Origin: Peptococcaceae bacterium CEB3
GTDB taxonomy: Bacteria > Bacillota > Desulfitobacteriia > Desulfitobacteriales > Desulfitobacteriaceae
DNA length: 64,000 nucleotides
Assembly (NCBI GenBank): GCA_001029295.1
Contig: LDXJ01000062.1
Location: 186,001-250,000 of the forward strand
Direction: 5' to 3'
A model generated the notes under the pieces. That model did not search any database. It was not told the origin of the DNA and saw only the letters and a program-made list of their open reading frames with translations. A program made the translations under genes and the position numbers. Numbering within the stretch: position 1 is the stretch's first letter; the number at the start of each line of letters is the position of its first letter. Positions 17,731 to 25,326 of this stretch are shown here, in pieces.

Positions 17731-18753
17731 ATGAAGACATTAAATAAAATTAGTTTGAGCATGGTTTTAGAAATACTTTCCTCTTATGCTCCTTTATACG
17801 TACCTGCGGGAAATGAGACTTTCAGCGGTTTTGTACGCTATAGCGCAGGCCTTGAAGTACGTTTAGACAAGAATACGAAGCTTGGGCCAAAGTCCTTGCT
17901 TTTCCCCAAAGTCGAAAATATCTATAGCTATTCGAACCATGGAAAAGACACGGAAATATTTTCCGATCCGCAGGAAAACGAACCAACTATCATCTTTGGC
18001 GTCCGTTCTTGTGATCTTCAGGCCATTATTTGTCTCGATGACGTATTTTTGAACCGGACAAGCCGGGATGGAGTTAATGACTATAATTATCGAATTAGAA
18101 GAGGCAATGCGATAATTGTTGCCTTAGGCTGTCTCGAGGCGGACGGGGATTGTTTCTGTCAAGCGATGGGGGTTAATCCTAGTGAGCACGAACAAGCGGA
18201 TCTACAGTTATTCGACTTGGGAGAATTCTTTGGCGTTGAGAGTCATACCCCAAAAGGACTAAATCTAAGTCGTCTCCTCGAGAATTCAGGTCTGTTGGCA
18301 GAGAAGAAAGTAGATAAGCCCCTGCCAGCTTCCTTTTCTTTAACCGTTGACGCTCAAGGAATAACCCACAAGCTTCAGAAAATGTTCGACCATCCGCTTT
18401 GGGACGAACTAGGGGAGAAGTGTCTGAACTGCGGGGTTTGCACGTATGTATGTCCTGCTTGCCATTGTTTTGACATTTCTGTTTGTGCCAAGGACGGTTG
18501 CAACGGGGCTACCATTCGTTATTGGGATAGTTGCATGTTTTCACGATATACAGAAATGGCCGGAGGTCATAATCCCCGGCCCGGGAAGAAAGAAAAGGTC
18601 CGCCAGCGTTTTCTTCATAAGCTCAGGTATTTTCCAGAACGTTATGGCAAGTTCCTTTGTACAGGCTGTGGCCGCTGTGTAGAGTTATGTCCGGTTAATT
18701 TGGACATAACTGAGGTAATCCGACGAGTGAAGGAGGCGGAGATCGATGGCTAA
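17731..18753 (+). CDS. FlxB/AsrA-like 4Fe-4S dicluster subunit
   Basis: A 340-residue protein related to sulfite reductase subunit AsrA and hydrogenase beta-type subunits. It contains FGVRSCDLQA near residue 90, then two C-terminal 4Fe-4S motifs, CLNCGVCTYVCPACHC near residue 231 and CTGCGRCVELCP near 310. In Flx and Asr systems this subunit passes electrons between the flavoprotein (next gene) and further clusters. RBS GGAGTTGCAAG precedes ATG 17731, and the stop overlaps the next start by 8 bases. The absence of an AsrC (sirohaem) gene argues for the Flx-type role. Confidence 0.78.
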   Translation: MKTLNKISLSMVLEILSSYAPLYVPAGNETFSGFVRYSAGLEVRLDKNTKLGPKSLLFPKVENIYSYSNHGKDTEIFSDPQENEPTIIFGVRSCDLQAIICLDDVFLNRTSRDGVNDYNYRIRRGNAIIVALGCLEADGDCFCQAMGVNPSEHEQADLQLFDLGEFFGVESHTPKGLNLSRLLENSGLLAEKKVDKPLPASFSLTVDAQGITHKLQKMFDHPLWDELGEKCLNCGVCTYVCPACHCFDISVCAKDGCNGATIRYWDSCMFSRYTEMAGGHNPRPGKKEKVRQRFLHKLRYFPERYGKFLCTGCGRCVELCPVNLDITEVIRRVKEAEIDG

Positions 18754-19606
18754 CTCCCTTGACCGAGCGGCAACAGCCGATGATGTAAAGAGAATTAACG
18801 CGCTCCTTCCCGTCAAAGCAAAAATATTCCGCATTACTCAAGAAACTCCCGATGTTAAGCTCTTTAGTATTTCCACTCTTGATGGTCACATGCCTTTCCC
18901 GGTCTCACCGGGACAGTTAGTCATGCTTTCCGTTTTTGGGATGGGTGAAGCAATCTTTGCCGCCAGTGCCGGGGAAAACTGCCTTGAAGTAGCTGTGAAA
19001 AGAGTCGGCACATTGACAGAAGCCCTGCATGAGGCCGAAGTAGGGCAGACGATGGGTATTCGCGGACCTTATGGCAACGGATTTTCCCTTGATATCTGTC
19101 AGGGGAAGAACTTGCTCTTTATTGCCGGAGGAATAGGATTGGCTCCAATTCGCTCTCTCATTAAACATGTCTTGAATCACAGGAAGGACTTTGGCCATTT
19201 GCAGTTAATCGGCGGTTTCCGTTCTCCCAAAGACTTAGTCTTTAAAAGGGAGCTCACAGAAATCTGGCCGGCAAGCGAGGATTTTGATGTCACCATTACG
19301 GTTGATAAAGCCGGAGAAGATTGGCAGGGGCATGTGGGCTATGTCCCGGATCTCGTAAAGAAACTCAAGCCGCAATCGGACGAAACCGCGTGCATTTTAT
19401 GCGGTCCTCCTGTCATGCTAAAAAACACCTTCAATGTCTTAGAGGAATTGGCTTTTTCTCCGGAAAACATTCTCACAACTTTAGAAATGAGAATGAAATG
19501 TGGTATAGGCCAGTGCGGTCGGTGCAATATCGGTTCTTGCTATGTGTGTCTGGACGGTCCCGTGTTTAGTTTGGCCCAGTTAAGGGCTCTACCGGATGAG
19601 TATTGA
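18746..19606 (+). CDS. FlxA/AsrB-like FAD and NAD(P)-binding oxidoreductase subunit
   Basis: A 286-residue flavoprotein of the ferredoxin-NADP reductase superfamily, like AsrB, PyrK and FlxA. The FAD domain spans about residues 25-110 (FPVSPGQLVMLSVFG, GIRGPYGNGF). The nucleotide domain includes FIAGGIGLAPIRSLI near residue 125 and CGPPVMLKNT near 213. The C-terminal MKCGIGQCGRCNIGSCYVC binds a 2Fe-2S cluster. It most likely oxidises NAD(P)H and feeds the iron-sulfur subunits encoded upstream. It is the last gene of the run from 12279; all genes lie on one strand with short gaps or overlaps, and a hairpin follows at 19616. Confidence 0.85.
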   Translation: MANSLDRAATADDVKRINALLPVKAKIFRITQETPDVKLFSISTLDGHMPFPVSPGQLVMLSVFGMGEAIFAASAGENCLEVAVKRVGTLTEALHEAEVGQTMGIRGPYGNGFSLDICQGKNLLFIAGGIGLAPIRSLIKHVLNHRKDFGHLQLIGGFRSPKDLVFKRELTEIWPASEDFDVTITVDKAGEDWQGHVGYVPDLVKKLKPQSDETACILCGPPVMLKNTFNVLEELAFSPENILTTLEMRMKCGIGQCGRCNIGSCYVCLDGPVFSLAQLRALPDEY

Positions 19607-19615
19607 GAAAGGCAG

Positions 19616-19655
19616 ATGCCTCATGCCCTTGTATCATAAGGGATTGGGGCATTTT
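19616..19655 (+). terminator. Imperfect terminator hairpin after the apr-flx run
   Basis: ATGCC...CCCTT (19616-19630) pairs with AAGGG...GGGCAT (19638-19652) around GTATCAT, followed by TTTTC. It sits ten bases after the last gene of the run. Confidence 0.6.
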
Positions 19656-19950
19656 CTGTACCTACGGGCTGTCGAAAACGAGGTGTGCTGTGCAAGGTTC
19701 TTGGCATACCAGTAGGTTGAAATGTACCCAGGAAATAATGAGCCGGACAAGCGAGATCACTAACCGTTCCTGAGCTGAGACAAATGCGCCCAGTTTGCTG
19801 GTAGGTGCGCGGTTTTGGCACAGTACATTACCTGAGAATTGTGCTATAATGATTTTCAACACAGACATGCGTGGATTCAGAGTTGCTTCTTAGTTTAGAA
19901 GCAAGTAAGATATGGAGAACATATTATAATGAATATTCCTGCATGTCGCA

Positions 19951-20009
19951 CCGGCTAATTCGTAATCAAAAGATACAACAAGTGTGAAAGCATGACGGTT
20001 TTTGCGTAA
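19951..20009. repeat. Second copy of the IS1634-like element end (59 bp)
   Basis: This stretch matches 7753-7811 at all but a few positions (both contain CGGCTAATTCGTAATCAAAA, and both end in GACGGTTTTTGCGTAA). Only the outermost part of the element is left; the adjoining bases are unrelated to the transposase. It marks a former insertion or a deletion that removed the element. Bases 19656-19950 hold no gene I can support. Confidence 0.75.
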
Positions 20010-20155
20010 TAGCAATTATCGAAGCGCAGATTACGTCCAGCGAAATTTCTGAGTGCCAACCGTCAGCCCCGATGATGTGAACGGACTCAGGAGAGGTTTT
20101 GCCATCTTGCATAAGCAGCTTGTCGGCTCCTCGTGATAAAATAAGACTCTTCATG

Positions 20156-20260
20156 TCGCTTTTTAGGGGAAGGGACGATGTTTTCGCGAAAAGGTGGGAG
20201 AACCAAAAGACCGGCACATCCGGGTATGCACCTTATTGTCTCAACGAGTTCAAATATCGC
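20156..20260 (+). pseudogene. Fragment resembling the primase domain of TOTE conflict systems
   Basis: The frame from ATG 20156 reads MSLFRGRDDVFAKRWENQKT and then TSGYAPYCLNEF. This resembles the start of the archaeo-eukaryotic-type primase domain found in TOTE conflict systems, where LFRGREDVY...RWE...KSGY is common. Nothing after about residue 36 looks like the family, and no helicase or nuclease part is nearby. It is probably a leftover of a defence element, about 150 bases from the IS end. The call rests on a short motif recalled from memory. Confidence 0.4.
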
Positions 20261-20484
20261 CAACGAGCTGACAAAAATGTTGAGCTCGCATTGGAACCGT
20301 CTGCCCGTTTAGTAGGCAATTGGCACCGTACCGTTGGTGAACCGAAGCATAGAGAATATACATAAAGACGAAATTTCTTTTAAGGGGGGAACTTTTCACC
20401 CCCTATTTGTATCTTTACTATGGTTTAGAGTTCATGAGGGAAGAAAAGAATGGTTTGAGAGAAGAGGGGAGGTGTGGGTGGAAG

Positions 20485-22242
20485 TTGACCGGACTAAATG
20501 AGGATCTCCTCGTACGCGCTCAAGCTGGAGATGTGCAAGCCTGGCAATGTCTTCTGGCTGAGATTTATCCTGAGGCCCTGCGCCAAGCCCGAACCCTGCT
20601 GCGTGATCGCGACTTGGCCGAAGACGCGGTACAGAATGCTCTGCTCAAGGTCTATTTGCATATCGGCTCCCTGAAGGCTCCTTCCGCTTTCCCCGGTTGG
20701 TGGCGGAGAATCTTAACGAACGAGACATACCTCATTCTCCGGTTGTACCGGCGCGAGACCCAGGGTATTCCCGACGGGGTTCTGAGAGATAGTGGTCTTG
20801 CCATGGACGAATGGATTGGCTTGCGTTTTGAGTTGGCCAAGGCTGTGCAAGATTTGGTCTTGGAGCAGCAGCAGGTGTTTATCGAAGTTGATCTCAAAGG
20901 AACGGCGCTCATGGATGTGGCTCGAGAAAGCGGTTGGGCATTGGGAACCGTCAAGTCACGCTTATTTCGGGCCAGGGAAAAACTCAGGAGTCTGTTAGGG
21001 GAGTTCGGGAGTCAGCGAAAGGAGACAAGAGCTATGGCCGAAGATTTTACCCAAACGGGTCTGAGAGTGAGATTCTACGATTACCTGGAGGGGACCATGG
21101 GTGGAGCCGAGCGGGCGGTATTTGAGGAGGAGCTGGAGCTTCGTCCCGAATGGGGACTTGAGTTAAAAAAACACAAGGATTTCCTCACTTTGCTCCATGC
21201 CTTGACAGGTAAGTTGGCTTTATCCCCGGCTGAGGTGGCGGATAAAATCAAGCAGGTGACGGAAAGCGTTGAGGACTATGAAAAGGTGGAAGAGGTTACG
21301 TATTTTGAACAGGGAGTCGCCCAGACCCTTCCGCCTTCCCATATATGGTTCAAACGTCCTCGCTTTCACCGGGTGGAGTCAACTCACCCTTCTTGGGGGG
21401 GAATGCACGTTATCGTACGGGAGAGTGAAGGTTTAACTCTGATGGAGAAAAACCGACAAGCCACTTGGATGAAAGTGAGTGATGCCTTCGCGGACAAGAT
21501 GGACCCGGGCTTTGCCGATACCCTGAGAACTATGGCTGCGGACAAATCGAGCAGCTTGCTGGGGACAGAGTTTATCGAGGGTCGTCCGGCGCTGCACATT
21601 CAGTTTAAGGAGCAGGTAAGCGGCAAGGGAGAGATGACTACTCATCTTTGGATGGACAAGGAAACTTGGATGCCGTTGGTCACAGAGTGGTACGATGTCG
21701 AGGGTCGGCTGGTCCAGCGTAAGATTGTTCGGGAGTTAAGGCTGAACCAAGGGTTGCCGGATTCTCTGTTCGAACTGTCGATTCCGGAAGGGTATGTGGT
21801 TACGGACAAACGCCAAGAGGAACTCCGGCCTATCGAAGAGATTTCCTGGGAGGAAGCCGCGTCCAGATTGGGCTTTGCGCCCTACTTGCTCCAGGTGGGC
21901 TTGGAGAACGAACCACTCAAGGCTAAGAACCAGTGGGTTACTGTTTCACCTGAGCGGGGAGCCTTGCTCAGCCAGTACACCGAACTGGGAAAACCTTTCC
22001 CCAAGCTGATGATAACGCAGGGCCCCATTAACCCAACCAATTTACCGGCGGGCGTGAAAACAAAGCCCGAACGTTTCGTCTTTGATCAACAGGAGGTTGA
22101 AGGGAAATATGTAGCTACGGATTTGTACCGGGTGAAAGGCATGCTGATTTGGCAGACGGATCAGTACCATTTCAGTTTAGGTGGGGACTATGAACTGGAC
22201 GAGCTCAAAGACCTGGCAGCCCGGCTGAAGAAGCTGGATTAG
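20485..22242 (+). CDS. ECF-type sigma factor fused to an anti-sigma/LolA-like C-terminal region
   Basis: Residues about 1-175 form an ECF sigma-70 factor: sigma2 near residues 27-60 (RDRDLAEDAVQNALLKVY) and sigma4 near 136-168 with the helix-turn-helix VARESGWALGTVKSRLFRAR. About 400 further residues follow: a short segment like an anti-sigma N-terminus (YDYLEGTMGGAERAVFEEEL), then a beta-rich region like outer-membrane lipoprotein-sorting (LolA) and DUF4367 domains. In most Firmicutes these parts belong to a separate membrane anti-sigma factor. No membrane span is visible here. I prefer TTG 20485 (GGGGAGGTG upstream, typical ECF N-terminus follows) over the frame opening at 20407. Confidence 0.8.
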   Translation: MTGLNEDLLVRAQAGDVQAWQCLLAEIYPEALRQARTLLRDRDLAEDAVQNALLKVYLHIGSLKAPSAFPGWWRRILTNETYLILRLYRRETQGIPDGVLRDSGLAMDEWIGLRFELAKAVQDLVLEQQQVFIEVDLKGTALMDVARESGWALGTVKSRLFRAREKLRSLLGEFGSQRKETRAMAEDFTQTGLRVRFYDYLEGTMGGAERAVFEEELELRPEWGLELKKHKDFLTLLHALTGKLALSPAEVADKIKQVTESVEDYEKVEEVTYFEQGVAQTLPPSHIWFKRPRFHRVESTHPSWGGMHVIVRESEGLTLMEKNRQATWMKVSDAFADKMDPGFADTLRTMAADKSSSLLGTEFIEGRPALHIQFKEQVSGKGEMTTHLWMDKETWMPLVTEWYDVEGRLVQRKIVRELRLNQGLPDSLFELSIPEGYVVTDKRQEELRPIEEISWEEAASRLGFAPYLLQVGLENEPLKAKNQWVTVSPERGALLSQYTELGKPFPKLMITQGPINPTNLPAGVKTKPERFVFDQQEVEGKYVATDLYRVKGMLIWQTDQYHFSLGGDYELDELKDLAARLKKLD

Positions 22243-22546
22243 GAAAGAACCCAATTAAGAAGGAACCGGATTTTGGAAAGAGCAGGCTGAGAGGGAACCG
22301 GATTAGGGAAGGATGGATTAGAACCCAAGTTTGGCGACATATTTGCCCAACCCCTTATATACCAAGGCTTCTGAGGCACCGGCCCGGATAATGTAGTCCT
22401 AAATGACTAAGCAAATATGCGTTGTAGTGACAAAAATACTTTTGACATAGGGCTCAAACCCTCGCTACGCCTGGTGCTGGAAAGTTCTTACGCCAAACTT
22501 GGGGTCAATGACGGTAATGTTTTATAGTATGAGGGGGGGATTATAT

Positions 22547-23293
22547 ATGGTTAGTTTGATTGTAGCATGCGTTATGTTCGTATTATCAATTATTTTACTC
22601 GTAGGTAAGGGAAGTTGGCTAATTGCTGGATTCAATACTAGAAATAAAGATCAGAAAGAGAAATATGACAAAGATAAATTAAGCCGTGTAGCAGGTGTGA
22701 TGTTATTAATCATAACTATAGCAACTTTATTGTTAAATTTTTTGCATAGTGGAATTTTCGCGATTATATATATTATGGTTGTTATCATTTCAGTTATATT
22801 AACAATAATATATATGAATATAAAATGCAAGAAAACTTTCGCCAATACTGAAAAACCTAATATTTATTTGGGACAGGGAAAAATTAGCACTAATGTAAAA
22901 AAATTGGGTAGTATAACTATTGTAGCTATTGTCGGTATAATAATCGCAATTTCCATGATTATTAGCTTAAAGCCTCCAGTTTATTCAATAAACAATGGGA
23001 TCTTTTCAATTTCTACAGAATTTGGTCAAAAAATATATCTGTCTGATATTAAAAGTGTGCAGCTGAAAAATGAGCTTCCTGCCAATTTATCAAAAGTTGA
23101 TGGTCTTGGTATTGGTACAATTCTTAAGGGGAAGTACTCTTCTGATATTGGTGATGTAACAGTTTATATTGATACTTCTGCACCACCGTTTATTTACATT
23201 AATACTAAATTCGGGTTGATTATTCTTAATGATCGAGCTAAAACGCAGACGCAAACACTATATGAAGAGTTGAACTCAAATGTAAAGCATTAA
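22547..23293 (+). CDS. DUF3784-type membrane protein with C-terminal PH-like domain
   Basis: A 248-residue protein. The N-terminal part is like DUF3784 (LLVGKGSWLIAGFNTRNKDQ then EKYDKDKLSR), with hydrophobic spans near residues 3-25, 58-75, 78-100 and 135-155. The last 85 residues, including IYLSDIKSVQL and PPFIYINTKFGLIIL, resemble bacterial PH-type domains. ATG 22547 is chosen because GAGGGGGGA lies just upstream; the frame opens at 22499. The gene is much richer in A+T than its neighbours and uses AT-ending codons, which suggests transfer from a low-GC donor. Function unknown. The 22243-22546 gap upstream holds no recognised gene. Confidence 0.7.
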   Translation: MVSLIVACVMFVLSIILLVGKGSWLIAGFNTRNKDQKEKYDKDKLSRVAGVMLLIITIATLLLNFLHSGIFAIIYIMVVIISVILTIIYMNIKCKKTFANTEKPNIYLGQGKISTNVKKLGSITIVAIVGIIIAISMIISLKPPVYSINNGIFSISTEFGQKIYLSDIKSVQLKNELPANLSKVDGLGIGTILKGKYSSDIGDVTVYIDTSAPPFIYINTKFGLIILNDRAKTQTQTLYEELNSNVKH

Positions 23294-23368
23294 TTACTTT
23301 TGTCATTTTGTTAGACCATAAAATGGTAGGTATGAGAGTTGTGGAAGAGCAAAGAGTTTGAGCAAAAA

Positions 23369-23418
23369 GGCCGCCTGTGAGCAGGGTTAGGGCCCTGTGC
23401 AAGGCGGCCCTCCTTTTG
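23369..23418 (+). terminator. Strong hairpin after the DUF3784 gene
   Basis: GGCCGCCT...CAGGG (23369-23386) pairs with CCCTG...AGGCGGCC (23393-23409) with a small internal loop, followed by CTCCTTTT. A typical intrinsic terminator. Confidence 0.65.
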
Positions 23419-23611
23419 GCTGGGCTGCGGATGAAGTGCCTGGAGCAAAGATGGCCCGATGCAAACACAAGGCTTGATGACCGCCATCACTAAAAATATT
23501 TCGTATGCTTAGGGGTTGCATTTCAACGCTCTATTGGGCATAATGGAGCAGGAACAGTTGCTGAATTGTGACGACGAGGAAGAGAGAACGGATACCGAAG
23601 CGATACGTAAA

Positions 23612-23690
23612 TAATCGAAAAATAGTACGAGAAATAATGCGGAAAGAAAAATAATGCGGAAAATAGTACGGAAAATGATGCGGAAAATGA
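23612..23690. repeat. Degenerate short tandem repeat (AATAATGCGGAAA / AATAGTACGGAAA)
   Basis: Five or so imperfect units of about 13-17 bases occur in a row: AATAGTACGAGAA, AATAATGCGGAAAG, AATAATGCGGAAA, ATAGTACGGAAA and ATGATGCGGAAA. They lie immediately upstream of the DUF2284 gene and contain many ATG triplets. No coding sense is evident. The rest of 23419-23714 holds nothing recognisable. Confidence 0.6.
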
Positions 23691-23714
23691 TAAAAGGGAA
23701 TGAGGTGGAGGTTA

Positions 23715-24254
23715 ATGATGGAGATCGATGCTTTAATTGAAGAGGCATTGGCAACGGGTTTCTCGCACGCCGCGAAACTGAAAACAGACACGCTGCGCTT
23801 TTTGCCGGAAGTTCGCGACATGTGCAGCGCCGACCGTTGTCACAACTACAACAAATGCTGGACCTGCCCGCCCGCGTGCGGCACGCTTGAAGAATTTGAA
23901 GCCAAGGCCCACCAGTTTCAACAGGGTATCATCGTGCAGAGCGTGGGCAGGATTGAAGACTCGTTTGATATTGAAAGTATGCAGGCGCTGGAAAAACAGC
24001 ATTCGAAGAATTTTGAGAAGCTGGTTCTCAGACTGAGGAGTCGATCCCTAAACTTTTTGGCCTTGGGGGCTGGCGGTTGCACCATCTGCGAAACCTGCTC
24101 CTACCCGGATGAACCTTGCCGTTTCCCGGACAGGGCGGTGACTTCGATGGAGGCGAGCGGTCTTTGGGTCAGCGACGTCTGCGAGAAGAACGGTGTCGAG
24201 TACAACTATGGGCCCAACCGAATGGCCTACACAAGCTGCATTCTGGTGGACTAG
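23715..24254 (+). CDS. DUF2284-family cysteine-rich metal-binding protein
   Basis: A 179-residue protein with the cysteine pattern of DUF2284: CSADRCHNYNKCWTCPPACG near residue 37 and CTICETCSYPDEPCRFP near 122. The layout implies binding of an iron-sulfur cluster or other metal. The biochemical role of the family is unknown; members are common in anaerobes. ATG 23715 follows GGTGGAGG; the frame opening at 23700 overlaps that ribosome site, so the shorter start is preferred. Confidence 0.82.
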   Translation: MMEIDALIEEALATGFSHAAKLKTDTLRFLPEVRDMCSADRCHNYNKCWTCPPACGTLEEFEAKAHQFQQGIIVQSVGRIEDSFDIESMQALEKQHSKNFEKLVLRLRSRSLNFLALGAGGCTICETCSYPDEPCRFPDRAVTSMEASGLWVSDVCEKNGVEYNYGPNRMAYTSCILVD

Positions 24255-24354
24255 GCAGGGGATACTGAAGCTGGGAAAGGTTTTTGCTAAACAGAGGTTG
24301 ACAAGGCATCGTCGGGGTTAAATGATCGAATGATGAGAAGGGAGTTTGTTAAAC

Positions 24355-24957
24355 ATGAGCAAAGTGCTGTATGTCAAGGCCGATCCGAAAGATAACGTGG
24401 ATTCCAGGACCTTCAGAATTTCTGAGAGCTTTATGCAAACTTATAGAAGTCTCCATCCGCATGACGAAATTATCACCTTAGATCTGTACAAGGAAAACAT
24501 TGGTTTTCTCTCGGCAGAATCTGTCAAGATGCACAAACCGGCTCCGGGTGAATATCGTGACCATCCGGTTTTAAAGTATGCTTACCAATTTGCCGAAGCC
24601 GACAAGTACGTCTTTGCCGAACCCTTATGGAATCTTGGGGTTCCGGCGATCCTGAAAGCGTATATCGATTATGTCTCCGTGACCGGTATCACGTTCGTCT
24701 ATACGGCGGAGGGGCCCAAGGGTCTTTGCACCAACAAAAAGGCCGTCAATATTACCTCAAGGGGTGGAGTCTATTCGGAAGGATACATGGCAGCCCTGGA
24801 AATGGGGGATAAGTATTTAAGGACGATTCTAGGTTTCTTGGGGGTTACTGACTTTACCACGGTGGCCGCGGAAATGCTGGACGTCATCGGCGTTGATGTC
24901 GAAGACGTTCTCAATAAAACACTTGGCCGGGCGAAGGAAGTCGCAGCGATTTTTTAG
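24355..24957 (+). CDS. FMN-dependent NADH-azoreductase
   Basis: A 200-residue flavodoxin-like quinone/azo reductase of the AzoR family. The FMN phosphate loop lies at the N-terminus (VKADPKDNVDSRTFRISESF), and FAEPLWNLGVPAILKAYIDY near residue 87 is the family signature that binds the flavin ring. The enzyme reduces quinones, nitro and azo compounds with NADH. ATG 24355 is preceded by AGAAGGGAG. It seems to be a single gene. Confidence 0.9.
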   Translation: MSKVLYVKADPKDNVDSRTFRISESFMQTYRSLHPHDEIITLDLYKENIGFLSAESVKMHKPAPGEYRDHPVLKYAYQFAEADKYVFAEPLWNLGVPAILKAYIDYVSVTGITFVYTAEGPKGLCTNKKAVNITSRGGVYSEGYMAALEMGDKYLRTILGFLGVTDFTTVAAEMLDVIGVDVEDVLNKTLGRAKEVAAIF

Positions 24958-25184
24958 CTAATCAGAAAGTATAACTTTCACGGCGCATACCCATAGGGCA
25001 TAAGAATTCTTGCGAAATCAGAGATTTAGAGAATTCTTTATAAGTGCAACTAAGGCTTCCGCCTGCGCTAAGGCTTGTCCCCTAGGGGATAAGTGCGACT
25101 TAGCCTTGCGGAGCTTTAGATGTCCGTATTCTTCATGTAATCCCGCGGGCGGGGTGGAGGAATTCACAACAATTTGCGAACCGG

Positions 25185-25239
25185 GCTGGTCCTTCCCTCC
25201 TTCGTCCGGCACTCAGGACCAGCACTTTTGAGTGCCGGA
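25185..25239 (+). promoter_or_regulatory. Interleaved inverted repeats (possible pseudoknot or switch) before the ABC exporter
   Basis: GCTGGTCC (25185-25192) pairs with GGACCAGC (25216-25223), and TCCGGCACTCA (25205-25215) pairs with TGAGTGCCGGA (25229-25239). Both pairs are perfect, and they are interleaved in the order A-B-A'-B', so an RNA would form either a pseudoknot or one of two exclusive hairpins. The exporter gene starts 88 bases later. Another inverted repeat, TAAGGC near 25071 with the CCCCTAGGGG palindrome, lies upstream in the same 24958-25326 gap. Confidence 0.5.
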
Positions 25240-25326
25240 TGGAGTCGAAGCGAGTTGTCCGAGAAAGGAAACTTCGTTGAGCGTAAGAGTATTAATAAAT
25301 CCTAAAGTAAAGGAACTAGGAATTTA

